This document shows positions 39,526 to 46,727 of a DNA stretch of 49,026 bases, one piece after another. Source of the stretch: a virus. Where the stretch lies: positions 1 through 49,026 of IMG/VR virus record IMGVR_UViG_3300022690_001189; one strand, 5' to 3'. Positions within the stretch are counted from its first letter, which is position 1, and every line of letters begins with the position of its first letter. The notes beneath the pieces were generated by a model that did no database searches, was not told the origin of the DNA, and saw only the letters and a list, made by a program, of their open reading frames with translations. The translations under genes and the position numbers were made by a program.

Positions 39526-40166
39526 CTATTTTAGTATTTGATTTTGAAACAACTGGTGTTGACCCCCACAAGTGTCAACCGGTTCAGATAGCGGCGGTCC
39601 CAATACATTCTCAAACTTTAGAATTGCAACAGAACACTTTTAATTCTATGATGAGACCAACTAATTTTGACGAGATTGATAGTGAAGTGGTAGATTGGCA
39701 CGCTAAACAAAAAGGATGTTCACCAGAAAAGATACTAGAGTCGTGGAAAAATGCCCCAGAAGCTAAAATTGTGTGGCTACAGTTTTGCGATTATGTAAAC
39801 AAATTCAATTGGAAAAATTCTAAATTTACTGGTCCTATTGCTGCTGGACATAATATAATGAATTATGATTTGATTATTGTTGAACGATTGATTCAAAGTT
39901 ATGGTTTGGGTAAGAATAAACATCTATTTAGAGTAAGAGATTGGATTGATACAATGAATCTTTGTTTTCTTTGGTTGGAAAGCGTCCCCGAGGTAAAAAG
40001 TTATAGTATGGACTATTTACGCAAATATTTTGGCTTGGATACGGAAGGAGCACATGATGCCTTGATTGATGTTATGCAATGTGGTACAATATTAACTAGG
40101 TTTTTGAAGTGGCATCGGGCTATGGCGGCAAAAACTACATTTGCTGGGAGTTTTATAAATGGATAA
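39522..40166 (+). CDS. DnaQ-like 3'-5' exonuclease
   Basis: The 214-residue protein has LVFDFETTGVDP (Exo I, Asp-Glu), GHNIMNYDLI (Exo II) and GAHDALIDV (Exo III with HxAxxD), a complete DEDDh proofreading set. It likely edits for the phage polymerase, which itself lacks an exonuclease domain. Its location between the two polymerase pieces strengthens this link. A repair nuclease role is the alternative. Confidence 0.85.
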   Translation: MTILVFDFETTGVDPHKCQPVQIAAVPIHSQTLELQQNTFNSMMRPTNFDEIDSEVVDWHAKQKGCSPEKILESWKNAPEAKIVWLQFCDYVNKFNWKNSKFTGPIAAGHNIMNYDLIIVERLIQSYGLGKNKHLFRVRDWIDTMNLCFLWLESVPEVKSYSMDYLRKYFGLDTEGAHDALIDVMQCGTILTRFLKWHRAMAAKTTFAGSFING

Positions 40167-40335
40167 CGAACATAATGATGAAGAAAAAGATTGTAATTGT
40201 GCAGGTTGTCATGCCGTAAATAAATTATTAAATATTATATCTTCTGTCTTGTTAAGTATATGCATGGTATTGTTATTTTGTGTATTGCCCGCAATGGCAT
40301 TAGTAAAATTTTTGGAGTGGTTACATGCAAGTTAA
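40159..40335 (+). CDS. Small single-pass membrane protein with Cys cluster, 58 aa
   Basis: An ATG overlapping the exonuclease stop by eight bases opens 58 codons. The N-terminus is acidic with CNCAGCH, followed by a membrane segment (about residues 22-48) and a short end. It overlaps the next ATG by 11 bases. Function unknown. Confidence 0.5.
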   Translation: MDNEHNDEEKDCNCAGCHAVNKLLNIISSVLLSICMVLLFCVLPAMALVKFLEWLHAS

Positions 40336-40582
40336 TTTGACATATTTTCAGAAACATAATGGTGAATATTATGCTAAAGGTAGTTTTGATGTTGATAATA
40401 ACTTAGACATGGATGAAATTTGTAGTATTATAAAAAAGATGGAAAATGAATGGGAATTACCTGGAGTAAATAATTTTTGTTTGGCGGAATGTTATGTAAC
40501 AGAGAATTATACGCGTTTTTATATTATACATGTAGATGTTCCTGACCATTCAAATCATTGTCCCGCATTACTTTTTGATTAA
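40325..40582 (+). CDS. Hypothetical protein, 85 aa
   Basis: TTTTGGAG precedes the ATG. It is an acidic mixed alpha/beta protein with CLAECY in the middle and a DHSNHC segment near the end. No family recognised. Confidence 0.55.
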   Translation: MQVNLTYFQKHNGEYYAKGSFDVDNNLDMDEICSIIKKMENEWELPGVNNFCLAECYVTENYTRFYIIHVDVPDHSNHCPALLFD

Positions 40583-40593
40583 AGGAGAAACTA

Positions 40594-40872
40594 ATGAAAA
40601 GAATATTTGCCTTTATCTTACTTTGTTTAATATTTGGATGTACCAATAAAAAAATAAACGAACGAGAGGTGGGTGTGTTGATTGATATTAAAGTGATACC
40701 AACATCGTTTAATGAAATTGATAAGACCAGAGTAGAAACAACAAAAGGTATATTCATTGTTAATTATTTCATATCTGGTATTAAAGGTAATCGAACATAC
40801 ATACAAGAACATGAAAACGGAGAACGTTATTTATTTATTGATAGAACACCAAAAGGTAAACGATTATTATAA
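40594..40872 (+). CDS. Small lipoprotein
   Basis: The 92-residue protein begins MKRIFAFILLCLIFGC: a Lys/Arg, a hydrophobic stretch and lipobox LIFGC with Cys at 16. The mature part is basic with several beta strands. AAAGGAG lies upstream. It is exported by Sec and lipidated by inference, possibly affecting superinfection or the envelope. Confidence 0.65.
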   Translation: MKRIFAFILLCLIFGCTNKKINEREVGVLIDIKVIPTSFNEIDKTRVETTKGIFIVNYFISGIKGNRTYIQEHENGERYLFIDRTPKGKRLL

Positions 40873-40884
40873 AAAGGAACTTTC

Positions 40885-41319
40885 ATGCCAAATTACGTAA
40901 AACAGCACGATAATTATAGTTGTGGGCCAGTAGCTATTATTAACTTATGTAAATGGGCTGGTAAAAATGTATCCTATAAAAATGATTTTGCTAAAATAAC
41001 CAAGATGTGTAAATGTAAATCTCCTAATGGAACATTTCCTGAAAATTTCAATAAGTGTTTGCGAAAATGTTTAAAAAAATGTACTAAAATTCAAGAAGTA
41101 ATCAAACCTTCTATGAAACAAATTAATAAACATTTATTGTGTAATCAGGCATTAGTTTTGCGTTACGAAGTGAAACCTCTTCATAATCATTTTATATTAA
41201 TCGTTCCTTCTAATGGTAAAACGTTTACTTGTATTAACGATGGAGATAAAATTATTAAAAAGTATTCAAAAACAATACGACAGATGAAAAAAATAGATGC
41301 TTGGTTTTTAATTAAATAA
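40885..41319 (+). CDS. C39-like cysteine peptidase
   Basis: The 144-residue protein has KQHDNYSCGPVAIINLCKWA (Cys13) at its N-terminus, the C39/papain-like pattern QxDxxSCGPxA. Later LHNHFILI supplies a His (102) and CINDGDKI an Asn/Asp (118-119). The central part is Cys-rich. No transporter is near, so it is a free-standing peptidase that may process phage or host proteins. Confidence 0.65.
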   Translation: MPNYVKQHDNYSCGPVAIINLCKWAGKNVSYKNDFAKITKMCKCKSPNGTFPENFNKCLRKCLKKCTKIQEVIKPSMKQINKHLLCNQALVLRYEVKPLHNHFILIVPSNGKTFTCINDGDKIIKKYSKTIRQMKKIDAWFLIK

Positions 41320-41327
41320 GGAGAGAA

Positions 41328-41747
41328 ATGATGGGTAAATTATTTCTAGGTTTGTGTCTTGGTTCGTTATTAGGATTATTCGTAACTGCATATACTTTTG
41401 AAACTAGCGAAGATTTGTTAAATTTAAAATTCTTTTTAAGAAAGAGTAATTTGGAATATAGCGAAACCATATCAGTTTTTCATAATCTTACATCTGAACA
41501 ATGTGGAGATGTATTTGACCCAGAATGGAAACACCCTTTATATGAAGAAGGTAAAAAGTTTATCAGTATTTCATTTAGACATAATAGTCCTAATCCTTTT
41601 AGTAATAATATCCGATTCAGTTTTGATGAAGATGGCAAGTTTGTAACTGTGGGTACGTATCCACAGATAATTGTTCCCCCATTAACAGATGAAACTTTTC
41701 CTCAAAATGGCGGAAATAAACATCCAGTTCCGGAGGATATAAAATGA
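41328..41747 (+). CDS. Putative secreted or membrane-anchored protein
   Basis: MMGKLFLGLCLGSLLGLFVTA forms a signal or anchor (ATG 41328 or 41331). The 118-residue remainder has one Cys and a beta-rich stretch RFSFDEDGKFVTVGTY, ending in a Pro-rich tail. It overlaps the next gene by four bases. Family unknown. Confidence 0.5.
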   Translation: MMGKLFLGLCLGSLLGLFVTAYTFETSEDLLNLKFFLRKSNLEYSETISVFHNLTSEQCGDVFDPEWKHPLYEEGKKFISISFRHNSPNPFSNNIRFSFDEDGKFVTVGTYPQIIVPPLTDETFPQNGGNKHPVPEDIK

Positions 41748-41935
41748 GATTTAGACTACCTAAAGATGGAGATGAGCGAATCATTACTAAATTTGCTTGG
41801 CTGCCTATCAATATAGTAGAAAATTATAGATGGTTAGAACGAGTGACAGTAAAACAAAATTATAATGAATATCACGGTTGGATGAATATGAAATTTATTG
41901 ATGAAACGGCTCCAACAGAGAGGTTAAAAGATTAA
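41744..41935 (+). CDS. Small hypothetical protein, 63 aa
   Basis: ATGA overlap with the preceding gene. Trp-rich (KFAWLPI, YRWLERV, HGWMNM), small and soluble. No known motif. Confidence 0.55.
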   Translation: MRFRLPKDGDERIITKFAWLPINIVENYRWLERVTVKQNYNEYHGWMNMKFIDETAPTERLKD

Positions 41936-41939
41936 TTGT

Positions 41940-42434
41940 ATGATAATATTGATTGATTTTGATGGTACGATTGTAGAATCCAATTATCCTCAAATAGGTA
42001 AAGCCCTACCAAAAGCTTTTGAAGTTATGGCTGAATTGATAAGGGCAGGACACACGCTTATTTTATGGACTTGTCGTGAAAATATGGGTCGTAATATAAA
42101 TAGACAGTACTTAGCTGATGCTGTGATTTTTTGTAAAGAAAATGGTGTGGAATTTGATGCTGTTAATGAAACTATTGAAGAATTAGATTTTAGAGCAGGT
42201 GAAGATTGTTTAATGAGAAAACCAAACGTAGATATTATATTAGATGATAGTAATTTTGGAGGGTTCCCCGGTTGGCAAATTATTAGAGAATATTTTTATA
42301 AAAGACCATCACCACCAATAGCACCAGAACCATCCAGTTGTCCACAAACTCCCATGGGTGATGAAAATCCCACACAAGCAGCACCACAATCTATACAATA
42401 TCCACGGGGCAGTACTGAAATAGGAATTGATTAA
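41940..42434 (+). CDS. HAD-superfamily phosphatase-like protein
   Basis: The 164-residue protein has IDFDGTIV (motif I, residues 5-12), HTLILWTCR (motif II Thr) and DIILDDSN (motif IV), as in small HAD phosphatases. A Pro-rich tail (residues 128-152) is unusual. A nucleotide or sugar-phosphate substrate is plausible; not proven. Confidence 0.7.
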   Translation: MIILIDFDGTIVESNYPQIGKALPKAFEVMAELIRAGHTLILWTCRENMGRNINRQYLADAVIFCKENGVEFDAVNETIEELDFRAGEDCLMRKPNVDIILDDSNFGGFPGWQIIREYFYKRPSPPIAPEPSSCPQTPMGDENPTQAAPQSIQYPRGSTEIGID

Positions 42435-42435
42435 A

Positions 42436-42849
42436 ATGGAAAAATTAGACCAAGAACAAATCGGTTTTATTATTAAATGTATATGTCAATGGGTAAGAAT
42501 ACGTGAAGAAGAGGGCCACCCACCTGTTCGTGAACCGATTGTGAATCATTCAGCCTTATTACGCCGATTATTAAATGGTCAGAAACCCCTTACTAAACCT
42601 CCCCCTAAAACATTTTCTCATCCTAATTATGAGTTGGGAGAAGGTAAACTTGTTGAAATTATGACTATGATTGAGACTAATTTACCAGAAATAGGTGATT
42701 GTATAGTTATTGACCATGACGCATGTTGGATGTGGTATGATAAGGATAAACAAATTTTAATATATGTACCGACACAGGAATTATATCAATTGACTATTAA
42801 AGACAATAAAAAATATTTACAAAAAATTGAACAGAATAATGACAATTAA
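42436..42849 (+). CDS. Hypothetical protein, 137 aa
   Basis: ATG 42436 follows the HAD stop by one base. It contains a basic, Pro-rich region (KPLTKPPPKTFSHP) and acidic ends. It overlaps the methylase gene by 11 bases. No motif recognised. Confidence 0.5.
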   Translation: MEKLDQEQIGFIIKCICQWVRIREEEGHPPVREPIVNHSALLRRLLNGQKPLTKPPPKTFSHPNYELGEGKLVEIMTMIETNLPEIGDCIVIDHDACWMWYDKDKQILIYVPTQELYQLTIKDNKKYLQKIEQNNDN

Positions 42850-43633
42850 ACAACCATTAAAATGGCATGGAGGTAAATATTATTTAGCAGATAAGATAAT
42901 TCAATTGATGCCGTCGCACGTACACTATGTCGAACCTTACTTTGGTGGCGGAGCTGTTCTATTTAGAAAATCATGTGATAACGTATCAGAAGTAATTAAT
43001 GATTTAAATAGTGAATTAACAAATTTTTGGACAGTCTTACAACAGAAAGATTTATTTTTTCGGTTCTATCAAATTATTATTAATATACCTTTTTCAGAAA
43101 ATGAATGGGAAAAATCAAAAACGAAAAGGTTGAATACGGTTGAAAGTGCAGTTAATTTCTTTATTAGATATCGTCAATCTAGGTCTGGATTAGGTAAGTC
43201 TTTTGCCACTCTAACCAGAAATAGAACAAGAAGAGGAATGAATGAACAGACAAGTTCTTGGTTGAGTATAATAGATGAACTACCAGAAATTCACGAAAGA
43301 TTAAAAAGGATAGTAATTCTCAATCGACCTGCTATAGATGTAATACATACGCAAGACGGGAAAAATACTTTCTTTTATCTTGACCCACCATATTTGCATC
43401 ACACTAGACAATCTACTAATTATTATGAATTTGAAATGAATGAAGATGACCATAAAAACTTGTTAAGCGTGATTAAGAACATAAAAGGAAAAGCTATAAT
43501 AAGTGGTTATGAATCAAAATTATATAATGATGAATTATGTGAATGGAATAAAAAAACATTTGATTTGCCAAATAATGCTAGTGGAAATAAGAAAAAGAAA
43601 AGAATGACTGAATGTTTATGGTATAATTACTAA
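42839..43633 (+). CDS. D12-class N6-adenine DNA methyltransferase (Dam-like)
   Basis: The protein of 264 residues starts at ATG 42839. It has LKWHGGKYYLADKI (the PxxWxGGK-type start), VEPYFGGGAVLF (SAM-binding FxGG) and FYLDPPYLHH (catalytic DPPY, Asp182), diagnostic for the D12/Dam family. The GGG and DPPY motifs are in the order of alpha-class enzymes. It probably methylates adenine in phage DNA to avoid host restriction. Recognition sequence unknown; no restriction partner is seen. Confidence 0.88.
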   Translation: MTIKQPLKWHGGKYYLADKIIQLMPSHVHYVEPYFGGGAVLFRKSCDNVSEVINDLNSELTNFWTVLQQKDLFFRFYQIIINIPFSENEWEKSKTKRLNTVESAVNFFIRYRQSRSGLGKSFATLTRNRTRRGMNEQTSSWLSIIDELPEIHERLKRIVILNRPAIDVIHTQDGKNTFFYLDPPYLHHTRQSTNYYEFEMNEDDHKNLLSVIKNIKGKAIISGYESKLYNDELCEWNKKTFDLPNNASGNKKKKRMTECLWYNY

Positions 43634-43648
43634 AATGAGATATTGTAA

Positions 43649-43939
43649 ATGATAATACCAGACCCAATACTACCATACGCCGATAAATGTCCGCATTCTG
43701 TAGATGGTTTTTGTCAAGAATGTGTGCATAAAATGACTGATTTTATAGGTATAATTAACATAAAAGATAATGGGGTAATATTAAAAAGCAGAATTGATGA
43801 ATTAATGAATGCTCGTAATGATTTAGAGGAATATCATTGTATTATTCGAATAGAAAAAGCTTTAGAAGCCCTTTTAAGATTCTATAAAACTAAAGAAGAA
43901 TTTCTAAAAGAATTTGAAGACCGTAATATTACTGAATAA
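43649..43939 (+). CDS. Small hypothetical protein with CxxC pair
   Basis: The N-terminus has DKCPHSVDGFCQECVHK, three Cys and two His that may bind zinc, followed by acidic helices. The 96-residue protein follows the methylase by 15 bases. Function unknown. Confidence 0.5.
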   Translation: MIIPDPILPYADKCPHSVDGFCQECVHKMTDFIGIINIKDNGVILKSRIDELMNARNDLEEYHCIIRIEKALEALLRFYKTKEEFLKEFEDRNITE

Positions 43940-43948
43940 GGAAAAATA

Positions 43949-44593
43949 ATGAAGTATTTTTTATTAACTATTAAACATAAATGGTTTGTTTTTTTAGCAG
44001 GATTAAAAACCAAAGCTCCTTTATGGCGTTTAATTATTCATGATTGGACCAAATTTTTACCATCAGAATTACCGCACTATCAACGTCAATTTTTCGGAAA
44101 AGCAGACCAACCTGAAAATTTCATAAAATGTTGGATTCATCATCAAAATCATAATCCTCATCATTGGGAATATTGGATTCCTCGAACGGGACATAATAGA
44201 TGTGAACCACCTTATATAGATAATGAACCTGTACCTATGCCAGAATGGGCTACAAGAGAAATGGTTGCTGATTGGTTGGGAGCTGGAAGAGTTTACGAAA
44301 AGAAATGGCCTAATATGAACTATTGGAAATGGTTAATTGAAAATAAAGATAAAATAAGATTACATGAAAATAGTGAATTCTTAATCAATAAAACATTATC
44401 CAAATTAGGTTGTCTTACAAGATTAAATAAAAAAATACAAGAAAATATACAAAATGTTTGGGTTTGTGGTAAATGTGCTGATTATGTAGGTTTTTTAGAT
44501 GAATGGGTTGAAAATTCTAGAGGTTCTGTCACCAAACCTTGCTATTTTTGTAAAGAAGTCCATTACTTGGGAAAAATCAATTGTATAAAATGA
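43949..44593 (+). CDS. DUF5662-like protein with C-terminal zinc ribbon
   Basis: The 214-residue protein has LIIHDWTKF and then CWIHHQNHNPHHWEYWI, His-rich motifs of the DUF5662 family (HD-like metal site). Residues from about 182 form a zinc ribbon (VCGKCADY and CYFCKEVH). A phosphohydrolase-like role is possible. It precedes the polymerase C-part and overlaps its ATG as ATGA, so the two are co-expressed. Confidence 0.65.
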   Translation: MKYFLLTIKHKWFVFLAGLKTKAPLWRLIIHDWTKFLPSELPHYQRQFFGKADQPENFIKCWIHHQNHNPHHWEYWIPRTGHNRCEPPYIDNEPVPMPEWATREMVADWLGAGRVYEKKWPNMNYWKWLIENKDKIRLHENSEFLINKTLSKLGCLTRLNKKIQENIQNVWVCGKCADYVGFLDEWVENSRGSVTKPCYFCKEVHYLGKINCIK

Positions 44594-46269
44594 ATGCGTT
44601 AAAAACATACAAATTTCCTTGCGGTTGTGAATTTCAAACAATAGGCCCACCACCTAATGAGGGAGAGCTGCCGTCTCTCAAAGTAGACATTAATGATGTA
44701 CCAGAAAATTGTCCAGCAACATGGGACTTACTATCACAAGGATATACTAAGGGTGTTTTCCAATTAGAAACTTATTTAGGTAAACAATGGTCTCAAAAAT
44801 TAAAACCTGAAAATTTGGAACACTTGTCAGCTCTTGGCGCTTTGTTAAGACCGGGTTGTCTAAAAGCTAAAGATTCCAATGGGATAAGTATGACTGAACA
44901 TTATTGTAGAAGAAAGAATAAGCAGGAAAGTGTTGAGTACTATCATGAGGCGTTAAAACCAATTCTTCATAAAACCTATGCCTCTTTAGTTTTTCAAGAA
45001 GATAGTATGAGAATTGCCCAGAATATTGCTGGGTTTGACTTAAAAGATGCGGACCGATTGAGAAAAAGTTTGGGACACAAATTAAGTGATGAAATGGCTC
45101 AGATAAAAAAGATATTCTTACAGGGGGCGAAAGAACAAAATATAGTTAATGAACATGACGCAGAAGAAATATTTGGGTGGATTGAAAAGGGGCAAAGATA
45201 TCTATTTTGTCAAGCTCACGCAACTGCATATGGTATAAATGGTTACATCTCTGCCTATTTAAAAACTCATTTTCCTATTCAATTTTACACTTCCTACCTC
45301 TATTACGCGAAAGACAAACAAAACCCGCATGAGGAAATAAATGAATTAGTTAATGATGCTCATTTAATGGGTGTGGACGTTTTGCCCCCTTCTATATTGA
45401 ATGTTCAAAAATATTTTTATACTAACGGTAAAGAAGTTTATTTTGGTCTAGCAAATATAAAAGGCGTTGGAGAAAAACAAATAGAGAGATTGAGTAAGCA
45501 CGTTTTAGAAGTAGAACAATTTTTGTTGAAATTCTGTCCATTTTGGACATGGTTAGAATGGTTAATATATTTTGTAAATAGTAGCTGGATGAATGTTATA
45601 GAAAGGTTAATAAAAGCGGGTTCATTCAGACATTTGAAAATTCATCGAACAAAATTATTGGCAGAATTAAATACGTGGTCACAACTAACAGATAAAGAGA
45701 GAGAGTGGGCAAAATTAGGTTGGAAAGATTGTAAAGATTTGCCAGAGATATTAGATAAAATGGCTGTAAAAAAGAGGTCAAAGAAAGACCCACCCAAATA
45801 TATTGGAGGTGCCTCCGCAAATAAGAACCGAACTGAGAAAATAAATAGTTTATCTTATCTATTGAAAAATCCACCAACAAGTTTAGGTGATAATCCCGAA
45901 TGGATAGTAAATACAGAGCAGGAACTGTTAGGAATTGCTTTAACCTGCCATAGAGTTGATTCCCATGATACTTCATCTGCTAATTCTTCCTGTAAAGATT
46001 TTTTTAATGGTAAAATAGGTAATTTGATATTGGCCGTTGAAATAAACGGAATTAGGGAAGTGACCTGTAAGAATGGGAAAAGTAGGGGAAAAAGAATGGC
46101 CTTTCTTACTGTTTCTGACCACAGTTGTATGTTAGATACGGCGATTGCCTTTCCAGATGTGTGGTCTAAATTCAATAATCTTTTGCAGGAAAAAAATGTA
46201 GTTTTAATATATAGTCAACTAAAAGAGAAAGGAGGTAGTTTAATCATACAAAAAGTCAAACAAATATGA
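44590..46269 (+). CDS. dnaE: DNA polymerase III alpha, C-terminal part (fingers to OB region)
   Basis: Start is ATG 44590, overlapping the upstream stop (TTG 44581 alternative). The first 50 residues carry YKFPCGCEFQTIG, then DINDVPENCPATWDLLSQGY leads to TKGVFQLE, the fingers motif of DnaE. HKTYASLVFQEDSMRIAQNI, HATAYGINGYISAYLK and FGLANIKGVGEKQIERL (HhH) follow, and an OB-like tail. Together with the 37064 product (635 + 559 residues) it equals a normal alpha subunit. The join lies between palm and fingers. No C-intein precedes it. Confidence 0.88.
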   Translation: MNALKTYKFPCGCEFQTIGPPPNEGELPSLKVDINDVPENCPATWDLLSQGYTKGVFQLETYLGKQWSQKLKPENLEHLSALGALLRPGCLKAKDSNGISMTEHYCRRKNKQESVEYYHEALKPILHKTYASLVFQEDSMRIAQNIAGFDLKDADRLRKSLGHKLSDEMAQIKKIFLQGAKEQNIVNEHDAEEIFGWIEKGQRYLFCQAHATAYGINGYISAYLKTHFPIQFYTSYLYYAKDKQNPHEEINELVNDAHLMGVDVLPPSILNVQKYFYTNGKEVYFGLANIKGVGEKQIERLSKHVLEVEQFLLKFCPFWTWLEWLIYFVNSSWMNVIERLIKAGSFRHLKIHRTKLLAELNTWSQLTDKEREWAKLGWKDCKDLPEILDKMAVKKRSKKDPPKYIGGASANKNRTEKINSLSYLLKNPPTSLGDNPEWIVNTEQELLGIALTCHRVDSHDTSSANSSCKDFFNGKIGNLILAVEINGIREVTCKNGKSRGKRMAFLTVSDHSCMLDTAIAFPDVWSKFNNLLQEKNVVLIYSQLKEKGGSLIIQKVKQI

Positions 46270-46277
46270 GATTTTGC

Positions 46278-46309
46278 TTGACAAATGTGGTGTCTATCGG
46301 TATTATAAT
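46278..46309 (+). promoter_or_regulatory. Sigma70-type promoter upstream of ssb
   Basis: TTGACA at 46278-46283. TATTAT at 46301-46306 gives a 17-base spacer; TATAAT at 46304-46309 would give 20 bases. It begins after the polymerase stop and is about 35 bases before the SSB start, with TTGGAGA as ribosome site. Confidence 0.7.
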
Positions 46310-46343
46310 AATGTGGTCAATTTTTTTGGATTGGAGAAATTTC

Positions 46344-46724
46344 ATGAACGTATGTCATTTTACTGGTAACTTAACTAGAGACCCAGAACTACGAGAAACA
46401 CAACAAGGTGTGGCGGTTGTAAATTTTGGGTTGGCGGTAAATAGAAGATTTAAGAGAAGTAATGGGGAAACCAAAAAGGAAGCGGCATTTCTAGAGTGTG
46501 AGGCTTGGGATAGTGGTGCCCGAACTATTAATGAGTATTTCAAAAAGGGTGATGCAATTCTTGTTCAGTGTTGTGCCCGGACGGAGAGTTGGGAAGTGGA
46601 TGGACATAAGCGTTCACGGATAAAGTTTAGAGTAGAAAAATTTGAGTTTGTTAATTCTGGTAAGAATAAGCCAGTAAATACAGATAAGGACGATGCACCG
46701 AAAACTGACGATAAACCCTTTTAA
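46344..46724 (+). CDS. ssb: Single-stranded DNA-binding protein
   Basis: I choose ATG 46344, with TTGGAGA upstream, over an earlier in-frame start at 46266 that precedes the promoter. The 126-residue protein has CHFTGNLTRDPELRETQQG, FGLAVNRRFK, FLECEAWDSGARTINEYFKK and an acidic tail ending DDKPF, the signature of bacterial-type SSB with its interaction tip. It coats single-stranded DNA at the fork and recruits partners by the tail. Confidence 0.9.
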   Translation: MNVCHFTGNLTRDPELRETQQGVAVVNFGLAVNRRFKRSNGETKKEAAFLECEAWDSGARTINEYFKKGDAILVQCCARTESWEVDGHKRSRIKFRVEKFEFVNSGKNKPVNTDKDDAPKTDDKPF

Positions 46725-46727
46725 TAT

